The notes: generated by a model not told the origin, from the letters alone. Shown: positions 6,119-13,031, counted from the first letter of the stretch. The stretch: DNA of 34,264 nt from Alphaproteobacteria bacterium UBA3439 (GCA_002378605.1 DFSK01000124.1:3751-38014), one strand, 5' to 3'. Numbers and translations are program-made.

Positions 6119-7993
6119 ATGGCACCCCCTCTTTTGACGATTGCCGATGCTGGCGTTAATCTTGGCGACCGATGGCTGCTTCGCGGCGCCGATCTATCGC
6201 TTCATGCTGGTGACAGGCTGGCGCTTGTTGGCCCGAATGGCGCCGGAAAATCAACCTTGATGAAACTTCTTGCCGGTCAGGGCGAGATGGATGAAGGCAC
6301 GCTATGGATGTCACCTGGCGCCGAAATTGCCTATTTGCCGCAAGCCCCGCAAATTCCGCCAGGCATGAGCCTTCGCGCGCTTGTGACCGCCGGAATGGAA
6401 GATGCCAAAATCGGCCATAAAGCCGACGCCATGTTAATGCGGATGGGGCTCGATCCGATGCGGATGAGCGACGGTTTGTCAGGCGGCGAGACGCGGCGCG
6501 TATCGCTGGCACGCGCGCTTTATACCCAGCCCGATATCCTGCTGCTTGACGAGCCGACCAACCATATGGATTTGCCAACCATTGAATGGATGGAAGAAAT
6601 GCTTCGCCAGCATCGCGGGGCGCTTTTGGTGGTTAGTCACGACCGCGCCTTTTTGCGCAATCTTGGCACCGGAATCATCTGGCTCCATGATAGCAAGCTG
6701 CGCCGCCGTGATGGGCATTTTGACGAATTTGAGGCATGGTCAGATAACATTCTTGCTGATGAGGCGGTGGTGCTTCACAAGATGGATCGCCGCATCGCCA
6801 GCGAAACCAAATGGTCACGCGAAGGTATTTCGGCAAGACGCAAACGCAATCAAGGGCGGCTTCGCGAACTTGCCGGCATGCGCGCAGAACGCGCCAGAGC
6901 TGGCGGCCTTACCCAACGCGCCATGCGGATGGAAACTGGCCCAGCTGATGGCGGCGGGCAATTGGTTCTAGAAGCGATTGACCTTTGCGCCAGCGTGCCA
7001 ATCACCCAGCATAACGCCAACAAAGATGGTGCCAGCACCGCATCCGAACAGCGCCGACAATTGCTGCAACATTTCAATTTGCTGGTGCGGCGAACCGACC
7101 GGATTGGCATTGTCGGGCCAAACGGCGTTGGCAAATCAACGCTGGTGCGGTTGCTACTCGAAATCACCAAACCCGATAGCGGGCGCGTGCGCCAGGGGTT
7201 TGGCCTGATACCTGCCTATTTTGACCAACGCCGCGAAGCGCTTGACCGTGATCAATCGCCATGGACGATCCTTAGCGAAGGCGGCAGCGATATGATCGAA
7301 GTTGCCGGACAAAGCAAACATGTCACCAGCTATCTTCGTGATTTCATGTTTGATGATGTGAAAATGACCCAGCGTGTTTCCACCCTGTCGGGCGGCGAGC
7401 AAAACCGGCTGTTGCTTGCCAAGCTATTTGCCCAGACCCATAATTTTCTGGTTCTTGATGAGCCGACCAATGATCTGGATATTGAAACGCTGGAATTGCT
7501 TCAAGAAGTGATTGCCGATTATGACGGCACGGTTTTGATCGTCAGCCATGACCGCGATTTTCTTGACCGCACCGTCACCGGCATTCTGGCCTTTGAAGGC
7601 GATGCAAAGATTGTTGCCCATGCTGGCGGCTATTCCGATTATCTGGCGCGCAAAAAAGCCGCTGAAGCCCGCCAAACAGAGAAATCAGACAGCAAAAAAC
7701 CAAAGAAATCAGCATCCGAAAAGCCCAAAACCAACCGGCCTGCCCGCCTGAGTTTTCGTGACAAGCACCGGCTTGACACTTTGCCCGATGAAATTGCCGC
7801 GCTTGACGCCGAAATCGCCACAATTGAAACCAAACTGGCCGTGCCTGACCTATTTCAAGATAACCCTGATCTATTTAACCGGCTTGTTGAAACGCTTGCC
7901 ACACAAAAAGACAGCAAGGATCATAAGGAAATGGAATGGCTGGAAGCGGCTGAAAAGGCCGAAGCTCTGGAACAGGGCGACAATAGTGACTAG
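6119..7993 (+). CDS. ABC-F family ATPase
   Basis: A 624-aa protein with two ABC ATPase domains in one chain and no membrane segments, as in the ABC-F family that acts on ribosomes. Domain 1 has Walker A GPNGAGKST (residues 38-46), signature LSGGETRR and Walker B LLLLDEPTNHMDLPT. A charged helical linker (around residues 220-270) follows. Domain 2 has Walker A GPNGVGKST (from residue 333), signature LSGGEQNR and Walker B VLDEPTNDLDIET. The last about 100 residues are lysine/glutamate-rich and probably form a coiled coil, which favours a Uup-like over an EttA-like member. It starts 18 bases after the J-domain gene and may share its transcript. Confidence 0.93.
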   Translation: MAPPLLTIADAGVNLGDRWLLRGADLSLHAGDRLALVGPNGAGKSTLMKLLAGQGEMDEGTLWMSPGAEIAYLPQAPQIPPGMSLRALVTAGMEDAKIGHKADAMLMRMGLDPMRMSDGLSGGETRRVSLARALYTQPDILLLDEPTNHMDLPTIEWMEEMLRQHRGALLVVSHDRAFLRNLGTGIIWLHDSKLRRRDGHFDEFEAWSDNILADEAVVLHKMDRRIASETKWSREGISARRKRNQGRLRELAGMRAERARAGGLTQRAMRMETGPADGGGQLVLEAIDLCASVPITQHNANKDGASTASEQRRQLLQHFNLLVRRTDRIGIVGPNGVGKSTLVRLLLEITKPDSGRVRQGFGLIPAYFDQRREALDRDQSPWTILSEGGSDMIEVAGQSKHVTSYLRDFMFDDVKMTQRVSTLSGGEQNRLLLAKLFAQTHNFLVLDEPTNDLDIETLELLQEVIADYDGTVLIVSHDRDFLDRTVTGILAFEGDAKIVAHAGGYSDYLARKKAAEARQTEKSDSKKPKKSASEKPKTNRPARLSFRDKHRLDTLPDEIAALDAEIATIETKLAVPDLFQDNPDLFNRLVETLATQKDSKDHKEMEWLEAAEKAEALEQGDNSD

Positions 7994-7994
7994 C

Positions 7995-8020
7995 CAGCCT
8001 GCGCGGGCAGCTGCTTTTTG
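7995..8020 (+). terminator. possible terminator after the ABC-F gene
   Basis: An imperfect stem CAGC-CTGC with loop GCGG and arm GCAG-CTG, followed by CTTTTT. It sits directly after the stop of the ABC-F gene. The bulge and short T-run make it weak. Confidence 0.4.
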
Positions 8021-8056
8021 AAAAATGATGGCTCTGGTAAAAAATGATGGCTCTGG
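8021..8056. repeat. two copies of a 17-bp unit
   Basis: AAAAATGATGGCTCTGG occurs at 8021-8037 and 8040-8056, perfect, with a period of 19. It lies in the convergent gap between the ABC-F gene and the transporter gene. Confidence 0.8.
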
Positions 8057-8097
8057 CTCAAACCGCCTATTAGATACCCCGTAAAAGACGATTGGCT

Positions 8098-9003
8098 CTA
8101 GCCGCTTTGACGGGCGGACGCTTGCTCGCCACGATGAATCAATAAAAAGCCGCCTGCGGTGATGAACAATCCCAGAAACCCGAAAAAGTTAAGCGCCTCG
8201 CCAAAGACTGGCCATGCAATCAGCATCGTAACCGGCGGCACAAAATACTGCAAAGATGACACCCGCGCCGCATTGCGTGTTCGGATCAGATGCAGCATCA
8301 GGAAAAATGACAAAATCGACACCACGATCCCAAGCCAGACAATTGAAAAGGCAAATGGCAGAGTCCAGTCAGCCGCAAACCCCTCGACCCAGTAGGCGAA
8401 CGGCGCAAGACAGATCAGCGTGATCAAAAGCTGCCAGAATAATGATGTCATAATCGGCAGCATCGGCGTCATGCAGGCTGCGCCACGCCGTTCAATAATG
8501 GTGATTGCTGTCAGGCTGATCGTGGCGATTGACGGCAACAGATAAATGATAAGCGGCGTGCCGGAAAATTTGGCATCACCCCAAACGAAAACAGCCACAC
8601 CAACAAACCCAACCATAATACCAAGCCACTGATAGAGATGATTGCGCTCAGCCAACAAAGAAGGCGCAATCAGGGCGGTCAAGACCGGCTGCATCGCCGC
8701 GATCAAGGCCGCTGACCCTGCGCTGATGCCAAACTCAAGAGCCTTGAGAACAGCCACAAGCCAGAGAAAATGCCCCAAAAATCCAATCAGCAAACTGCGT
8801 CGGTCAGGCCAGTGCCATTCTGATCGCATCGTGACATAGGCACCGACAAGCAAAACCGCAATCACAAAACGGTAAAACAGCAACGTAAAGGTACCCGATA
8901 GCGGCAAACCGATCTTAGATCCGATATAGCCACTGCTCCACAACAGTAGAAACAATAATTCATCCACGCCGATGATTCGTCTTGCGCGCAAAGCTGGTCG
9001 CAT
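8098..9003 (-). CDS. DMT superfamily EamA-type transporter
   Basis: A 301-aa inner-membrane protein with about ten hydrophobic helices arranged as two related halves, as in EamA (DUF6) drug/metabolite transporters. Recognisable features are the first helix FLLLWSSGYIGSKIGLP, the loop ending one helix pair with ALEFGISAGSAALIAAMQPVLTALIA, and in the second half LQYFVPPVTMLIAWPVFGEAL. Substrate cannot be told from sequence. The gene is divergent from rnpB. No strong terminator was seen downstream. Confidence 0.9.
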   Translation of the reverse strand: MRPALRARRIIGVDELLFLLLWSSGYIGSKIGLPLSGTFTLLFYRFVIAVLLVGAYVTMRSEWHWPDRRSLLIGFLGHFLWLVAVLKALEFGISAGSAALIAAMQPVLTALIAPSLLAERNHLYQWLGIMVGFVGVAVFVWGDAKFSGTPLIIYLLPSIATISLTAITIIERRGAACMTPMLPIMTSLFWQLLITLICLAPFAYWVEGFAADWTLPFAFSIVWLGIVVSILSFFLMLHLIRTRNAARVSSLQYFVPPVTMLIAWPVFGEALNFFGFLGLFITAGGFLLIHRGEQASARQSG

Positions 9004-9071
9004 GTTCGCCCCACCGATTCAACCCATCAATTTACCATTTTAAGACAAGCATCATTAACAATGTCGACAAA

Positions 9072-9088
9072 GGCCAAATGGTTTGGCC
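9072..9088. promoter_or_regulatory. short palindrome upstream of rnpB
   Basis: GGCCAAA, three bases, TTTGGCC: a perfect 7-bp inverted repeat between the transporter start and rnpB. A second perfect one, TGGCGTC...GACGCCA (9107-9127), overlaps the rnpB -35 element. Either could be an operator; no regulator is indicated. Confidence 0.35.
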
Positions 9089-9118
9089 AATCTAGCAGGC
9101 GACATCTGGCGTCTTATA

Positions 9119-9148
9119 TTGACGCCAAGGCCCCGCACGCCCTATAGT
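9119..9148 (+). promoter_or_regulatory. sigma70-type promoter of rnpB
   Basis: TTGACG at 9119-9124 (-35), 18-bp spacer, TATAGT at 9143-9148 (-10). Transcription would begin near 9155-9157, which agrees with the first base of the RNase P RNA end helix. Confidence 0.75.
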
Positions 9149-9156
9149 CCGGCCCT

Positions 9157-9540
9157 GTCAGATGGTCGGGTGACTGCTGCCCCAAATCGCACGATATGGG
9201 GGAGAGGAAAGTCCGGGCTCCACAGGATCAGGATGCCGGGTAACGCCCGGCGGGGGCAACCCTAGGGAAAGTGCCACAGAAAAGATACCGCCATGGCGTG
9301 CCATGGTAAGGGTGAAATGGTGCGGTAAGAGCGCACCGCCGGTCTGGTAACAGAACGGGCATGGTAAACCCCATCCGGAGCAAAACCATATAGGGACATA
9401 GGAACGGCTTGTTCGTTCAGGTGCGGTCCTGCATCATGTCCGGGTAGGTTGCTTGAAGCGGCTGGTAACAGCCGTTCTAGATGAATAGTCGCCAATGCTG
9501 GCAACAGCGGTACAGAACCCGGCTTACAGACCATCTGACA
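9157..9540 (+). ncRNA. rnpB: RNase P RNA, class A
   Basis: Catalytic RNA of RNase P, which removes 5' leaders from precursor tRNAs. The hallmark GAGGAAAGTCCGGGCTCC (around 9202-9219) and the 3' block ACAGAACCCGGCTTACAGACC (from about 9512) are both present. The ends pair: TGTCAGATGGT (9157-9167) is the exact complement of ACCATCTGACA (9530-9540), giving helix P1. Internal landmarks such as the GGGCAACCCTAGGGAAAGTGCCACAGAAA region fit the bacterial type A layout. Length about 384 nt is normal for alphaproteobacteria. Confidence 0.96.
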
Positions 9541-9930
9541 GTTTTCCCCATGCGTCATTATCCGCAGCGGCCGACGCTGATCAATCTAGCGAACAGCAAA
9601 GCATCTAAGACCCTAAAAACGAAACTTGCGAACGATGCGCATTGCTTGGCGCCGACGTGCTGGACTCCAAAGGTTACTCTGGCACCAAATTCCTATTTGA
9701 GTACGGTTTTCATATCTACTTGATGTGATTTTACTACGGTGGTTAGACACATTGACGTATCTTTGATTAATCAGTTGGCCATTATATGCTACCAACTTCA
9801 AATATGGCGTTTGGCTCATATATCCCTCAATTAACAATCTGTTTTGATTAACAAATAGTATAACCCAAAAGTATAATCATTTTTCGTTTTGATTAACCTT
9901 TTTTTTATGATCGACTGTTATCGTGAAGGG
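9541..9930. other. gene-free AT-rich stretch after rnpB
   Basis: About 390 bases in which I see no credible gene. A 12-base motif GTTTTGATTAAC is repeated exactly at 9841-9852 and 9886-9897 (45 bases apart), just before a small secreted-protein ORF. No rho-independent terminator for rnpB was found here. AT content rises strongly towards the right. Confidence 0.5.
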
Positions 9931-10321
9931 ATGAACCGCATAAAATTCAATGATCACTTCGCTGCCATTCGTTGCATCTTGATGATATTGATCATCAGCA
10001 TTTCAACGCCGCTGCGGGCTGACGAACCAGCATGTCCGGAACCGACGCGCGAAGCTTTTATAGCCATTGACCAAGCATGGCCAAATCAAGTGATCAGCAT
10101 TCGCTGGCACGAACAATATGATCGAAGATTGGCTTGATGTTGTACTCTGGCGTGATCGGCCGTTCTTATGGAACCAATACGACCTAACCGGCATAACATG
10201 TTCAGCTGTTCGCAAAGTGTGGAATCCCGACTGCTCTTTTGCAGTTTACGTTAACGCGCCCGGATGGCGCAAATCAATCCAAAATGGATGTAGCAAACTT
10301 TCCTCACCCGCAAACCAGTAA
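9931..10321 (+). pseudogene. small exported protein, apparently frameshifted
   Basis: Two overlapping plus-strand frames look like halves of one gene. The first (9931-10137) starts with a signal peptide: MNRIKF, a hydrophobic stretch ILMILIISIS, and TPLRADEPAC with cleavage likely after LRA. The second (about 10118-10321) continues in the next frame with DWLDVVLWRDRPFLWNQYDL and has cysteines in GITCSAV, NPDCSF and NGCSKL. Joined near 10118-10137 they give about 125 residues with four cysteines, compatible with a disulfide-bonded periplasmic or secreted protein. I do not recognise the family. The split could be a real mutation, a sequencing error, or two independent ORFs. The start at 9931 has a GAAGGG site placed too close; 9907 is an alternative. 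The 3' end is echoed at 11685-11701. Confidence 0.35.
10293..10309. repeat. direct repeat, left copy, flanking the TIR gene
   Basis: GCAAACTTTCCTCACCC; the right copy at 11685-11701 is GCAAACTTTCTTCACCC (16 of 17 identical), same orientation, 1392 bases apart. In one frame both copies read Lys-Leu-Ser-Ser-Pro close to a stop codon. Confidence 0.6.
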
Positions 10322-10476
10322 TCTCTGAAGCAATAGCGATGATCCAGCTTTGGCTAACCGGCCGCCTAGCGCGGGTCATGGCACCCGATCATCAGCCCCA
10401 ATTTATCGCAAGCAGCTTTGCAGTTTAGAAGCGTGACAACGAGTAAAATATTAATCAAAAAATATAAGTTTGAACA

Positions 10477-11493
10477 TTAAATCTCTTCATCAGGGCTTTC
10501 TTCACTCGTAACTACTCCGCCTTCACGAGTTGTGATTTCGGGATTTAAAAGTCTATCGAATATTTCATCCAGCATCCAAAGGGATTCATTCATCGTGACA
10601 AATGTCATCTTGGAATAGAGTGAGATCCTCCGAAATAGCGGGTGCTCTTGTAGATCGCGCAAAAGAGTCTTTAGACGCATGACAAGTTCGATGCGCTCCC
10701 CACTGTCTTGAGCAACCTTGAATTCTCGGTAGAACTCTATCAACAGTTCGGACAACCAAGGCATTTCTTTCCTCGCAAATCCGGCAAGCATCAACAGTGC
10801 TAATAGGGCATTATTAGGACTGTTATCATTGCCAATTCCAACCAGATCACGCATTAACATGGGATGCCGAAAGGCGCGCATCATAGGATCTCTTGGATGC
10901 CTGAGCTCATCTGGCTCATCGTTCAACTCCTCAATCTGATTCCGAAGACTACGAACATCCATCACCAAATCCTCTAGCACTTCTCCCTGACTGCGCACTT
11001 GTTTTGTTGTTTTATCAGCAGCAGGGATAGCCTTAATTTTTTGTTCAAGAGATGTCCACATCCCATTTACTGCATTATTCAGAGTTGCCTCATCCAACTT
11101 ATGCTCGGCAAACTTATTTAGCGAAATTGCAATGTCTAGAACTCCGCCTTTGTCCAGCTTTTTCATCTGAAAAAGCGTCAGCGGGCCACTAACTGCCTGT
11201 ACGTCCAAATCAAGCAAAACCGTGATAACTCTAGTATTTTGCATTAGTTTAGATAATGCACCAGCCTCAAAATGCAGCCATTCAGATGTAAGGTTTTCAC
11301 CAGTGACACAGACAATTCCAACATTGCTTTCTTTTAATTCGGTAGCCATCTTGTCTGCCCAGCGGTCACCAGCATGGATATCGGTGTCCGACATCCATGG
11401 TTCAAGATATTGTATAGCCGTTGGTAGCCATTCCTTGAGTGCAGCTGCCATTTGCTTACTGCGCTCACCACTCCAACTGATAAACACTTTCAT
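10477..11493 (-). CDS. TIR-domain protein, candidate NAD-cleaving immune effector
   Basis: A 338-aa protein. Residues 1-about 130 form a bacterial TIR domain: first strand KVFISWSGERS, then a DIHAGDRWADKMATELKESNVGIVCVTGENL block and EWLHFEAGAL, in which E76 occupies the place of the catalytic glutamate of TIR NADases. The remaining about 200 residues are mostly helical and charged (QGEVLEDLVMDVRSLRNQIEELNDE looks like a coiled coil at about 170-195) and would be a sensor or oligomerisation part; I recognise no known domain there. TIR proteins in bacteria often act in phage defence by depleting or modifying NAD. AGGAGGG before the ATG supports the start. GC is visibly lower than in neighbours (23 and 24 of 60 in two hand-counted stretches, against 38 of 60 in murE), suggesting horizontal transfer. 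No partner gene on the same strand. Confidence 0.8.
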   Translation of the reverse strand: MKVFISWSGERSKQMAAALKEWLPTAIQYLEPWMSDTDIHAGDRWADKMATELKESNVGIVCVTGENLTSEWLHFEAGALSKLMQNTRVITVLLDLDVQAVSGPLTLFQMKKLDKGGVLDIAISLNKFAEHKLDEATLNNAVNGMWTSLEQKIKAIPAADKTTKQVRSQGEVLEDLVMDVRSLRNQIEELNDEPDELRHPRDPMMRAFRHPMLMRDLVGIGNDNSPNNALLALLMLAGFARKEMPWLSELLIEFYREFKVAQDSGERIELVMRLKTLLRDLQEHPLFRRISLYSKMTFVTMNESLWMLDEIFDRLLNPEITTREGGVVTSEESPDEEI

Positions 11494-11637
11494 CTAACCC
11501 TCCTATATCTATCGCTTTTCAAGAAATATTAGGGCTCTCATCATTAAAAAATCGTTAATTGTGTTTTGATATGGTTTCGCTGAAGCACCAGTAGCGTTGA
11601 GGCATTAACTCGCCCGATATCGACACCGTTCATACAG

Positions 11638-11664
11638 GTCGCCGCAGCCAGAGACTGCGACGAC
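11638..11664. repeat. hairpin upstream of the lysozyme gene
   Basis: GTCG-C-CGCAG and CTGCG-A-CGAC form a stem with one central mismatch and a 7-base loop, without a following T-run. It lies in the 239-base divergent region between the TIR and lysozyme genes and could be a regulatory site. Confidence 0.35.
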
Positions 11665-11684
11665 TGATTAACAAATCGCGTGCG

Positions 11685-11701
11685 GCAAACTTTCTTCACC
11701 C
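11685..11701. repeat. direct repeat, right copy, flanking the TIR gene
   Basis: GCAAACTTTCTTCACCC, partner of 10293-10309. It may be a leftover of the 3' end of the small exported-protein gene located 32 bases before the lysozyme start. Confidence 0.6.
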
Positions 11702-11732
11702 ACCCCAAATCCATCTTGATATCGTTTCAGCC

Positions 11733-12149
11733 ATGGAAAACGATCCTACATTGATCCGGCTGATCGAAGACCATGAAGGTCGCAGGTCACATATTTACAC
11801 TGATACAGTCGGCAAATTGACCATTGGCGTCGGCCGGAACCTGACCGACCGCGGGCTATCTGACGATGAAATCGACTATCTGCTGGCCAATGACATCAAA
11901 ATTGCCAAAAGCATCTGCATTGATTTGTTCGGTGATGCGGTCTTTCGCCAAGCCAGCGCCATGCGCCAACATGCTTTAATCTCGATGGCGTTCAATATGG
12001 GTAAACCGCGGCTTGATGGTTTTGTCAAAATGATTGCGGCCATCAAGGCCGGTGACTGGGATCGTGCAGCTGACGAAGCCTTAAATAGTCGATGGGCAAG
12101 TCAAACAGGCCGCCGCGCAGTTGAAATTGCCGACATGCTGCGCGGCTGA
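11733..12149 (+). CDS. T4-type lysozyme (glycoside hydrolase family 24)
   Basis: A 138-aa muramidase that cleaves the glycan chains of peptidoglycan. The catalytic triad of T4 lysozyme is in place with its exact spacing: E15 in EDHEG, D24 in YTDT and T30 in LTIGVGRNLT. The C-terminal part (ALISMAFNMG, later NSRWASQTGRRA) is also typical. Phages use this protein as endolysin. No signal peptide is visible, so it would need a holin or other route to reach the cell wall. It is followed 13 bases later by a two-helix membrane protein gene, an arrangement resembling a phage lysis cassette, but no other phage gene lies nearby. No clear ribosome site precedes the ATG. Confidence 0.92.
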   Translation: MENDPTLIRLIEDHEGRRSHIYTDTVGKLTIGVGRNLTDRGLSDDEIDYLLANDIKIAKSICIDLFGDAVFRQASAMRQHALISMAFNMGKPRLDGFVKMIAAIKAGDWDRAADEALNSRWASQTGRRAVEIADMLRG

Positions 12150-12162
12150 AACGAGGAAAAAC

Positions 12163-12396
12163 ATGCTTGAACTCATAATAATGTATCTGATCGCACTGTT
12201 CGCCTTTGTGATCACAATATTTGCCGCCGTTTTGGTGATGACTGAATTCACGGCGGCGGTGCAATTAGGCGCGACGACGCGCGAAGCGGCCAAGGCATTT
12301 ATCATCAGACCTGTCTTGCTGGCGCTAACGCTTTGGCTAATCTGGATCGCGATGCTTTTCTGGTGGGATCCAATGATCGTAAAATTAGCATCTTGA
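12163..12396 (+). CDS. two-helix small membrane protein next to lysozyme, holin-like
   Basis: A 77-aa protein with two hydrophobic helices: residues about 5-27 (IIMYLIALFAFVITIFAAVL) and about 48-69 (IRPVLLALTLWLIWIAMLF), joined by a short polar loop TREAAKAF. Size and layout are those of small holins with two transmembrane segments, but I recognise no holin family, so this is inference from position. GAGGA at 12152-12156 sits properly before the ATG at 12163. It is 13 bases from the lysozyme stop and surely cotranscribed with it. A longer frame from 12121 overlaps the lysozyme and lacks a ribosome site. Confidence 0.7.
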   Translation: MLELIIMYLIALFAFVITIFAAVLVMTEFTAAVQLGATTREAAKAFIIRPVLLALTLWLIWIAMLFWWDPMIVKLAS

Positions 12397-12404
12397 TCTT
12401 GCAG

Positions 12405-12550
12405 TCAAACTGGATACCAAATCACGTCATTCGAACGGTCAGTAACGCTGAAACATCAATACAAACACAAGCGTTTCTGCCAGTTTTCGGGAAAAGTGGG
12501 TACTGAATTTGACCTTGTTTGATTTTGTACCCACTTGGTATCCAGTTTGA
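12405..12550. repeat. 146-bp element with 16-bp perfect inverted ends
   Basis: TCAAACTGGATACCAA (12405-12420) is the exact reverse complement of TTGGTATCCAGTTTGA (12535-12550). Inside, AAGTGGGTAC (12494-12503) pairs with GTACCCACTT (12527-12536), which overlaps the right end by two bases, so the two stems compete. A partial third copy of the end, GTATCCAGTTT, is at 12683-12693. No target-site duplication is seen. It may be a MITE-like element or a regulatory structure. Confidence 0.75.
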
Positions 12551-12562
12551 AAAGCCCAAAAC

Positions 12563-12626
12563 AACGGTCTTTGGTTAGGTTTAAACGGTCTTTAACCCGC
12601 GATTAAACTAGGTTTAAACGGTTTTT
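12563..12626. repeat. three iterations of AACGGTYTTT
   Basis: AACGGTCTTT at 12563-12572 and 12584-12593 and AACGGTTTTT at 12617-12626. The last two are parts of a longer direct repeat TAGGTTTAAACGGT (12576-12589 and 12609-12622, 33 bases apart) that contains the palindrome GTTTAAAC. The layout resembles iterons bound by a protein; no cognate protein is encoded in the window. Confidence 0.6.
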
Positions 12627-12805
12627 AAACGCCAGTTTGATGCGGTTAAAAATTCGCATTCTATTTGTCAAAAATGGCCTTAGTATCCAGTTTTTCGCAA
12701 CATTCAATGCCGCTTCGACACGCAGCGACGCAAATGGCGCAAAGCCATGCTGGCGGTCATTTTATGCCATTATGTGCCGGTAAATCCCGCCAAATGCCGG
12801 ACTCT

Positions 12806-12872
12806 CATTTAATATGTCACCCTACACATTTAATATGTCACCCTACACCAAAAAACAGAACAAAAACAGAAC
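12806..12872. repeat. adjacent perfect tandem duplications (21 bp x2, 11 bp x2)
   Basis: A 21-base unit with core TTTAATATGTCACCC is duplicated head to tail without any change (12806-12826, 12827-12847). Four bases later AAAAACAGAAC is duplicated the same way (12851-12861, 12862-12872). Both look like recent slippage or duplication events. There is no spacer, so this is not a CRISPR array. Confidence 0.85.
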
Positions 12873-12905
12873 ATAATAATATCAAATTGATATATATTGT
12901 TATGA

Positions 12906-12953
12906 TTCAGTGGGTTGGTGAATATTGTTTATTTTTAATATTAACTCACTGAA
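12906..12953. repeat. interrupted AT-rich inverted repeat
   Basis: TTCAGTG (12906-12912) pairs with CACTGAA (12947-12953) and AATATT (12921-12926) with AATATT (12937-12942), giving an interrupted stem with TTTATTTTT in the loop area. It may act as a weak terminator shielding the mraZ promoter from upstream transcription. Confidence 0.35.
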
Positions 12954-12986
12954 ATGATTGGCTTTTCCCATAAAGAACAGGGCAAA

Positions 12987-13031
12987 ACCCATTGACGTCC
13001 ATCAATTCCCATGATATCCCATAATATCCCA
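12987..13031 (-). promoter_or_regulatory. MraZ operator: five boxes at 10-bp spacing
   Basis: Read on the minus strand, TGGGA occurs at 13027-13031, 13017-13021 and 13007-13011, then the degenerate TGGAC at 12997-13001 and TGGGT at 12987-12991, all with exact 10-bp period. MraZ is known to bind TGGGN repeats separated by 5 bases in the dcw promoter and to repress its own operon. A TTGACG (12992-12997) with a weak TATCCC (13015-13020) 17 bases on could be the promoter, embedded among the boxes. The array lies about 140 bases before mraZ. Confidence 0.8.

Noticed and set aside
9613..9837. 74-codon minus-strand frame after rnpB
   Set aside because: Weak start region, no recognisable motif, AT-rich spacer; not supportable as a gene.
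12806..12847. CRISPR-like repeat
   Set aside because: The two 21-bp units touch each other with no spacer, and no cas gene is present.
12665..12952. 95-codon plus-strand frame across the repeat region
   Set aside because: TTG start without ribosome site, runs through two tandem duplications (reads HLICHPT twice) and has no protein-like composition.
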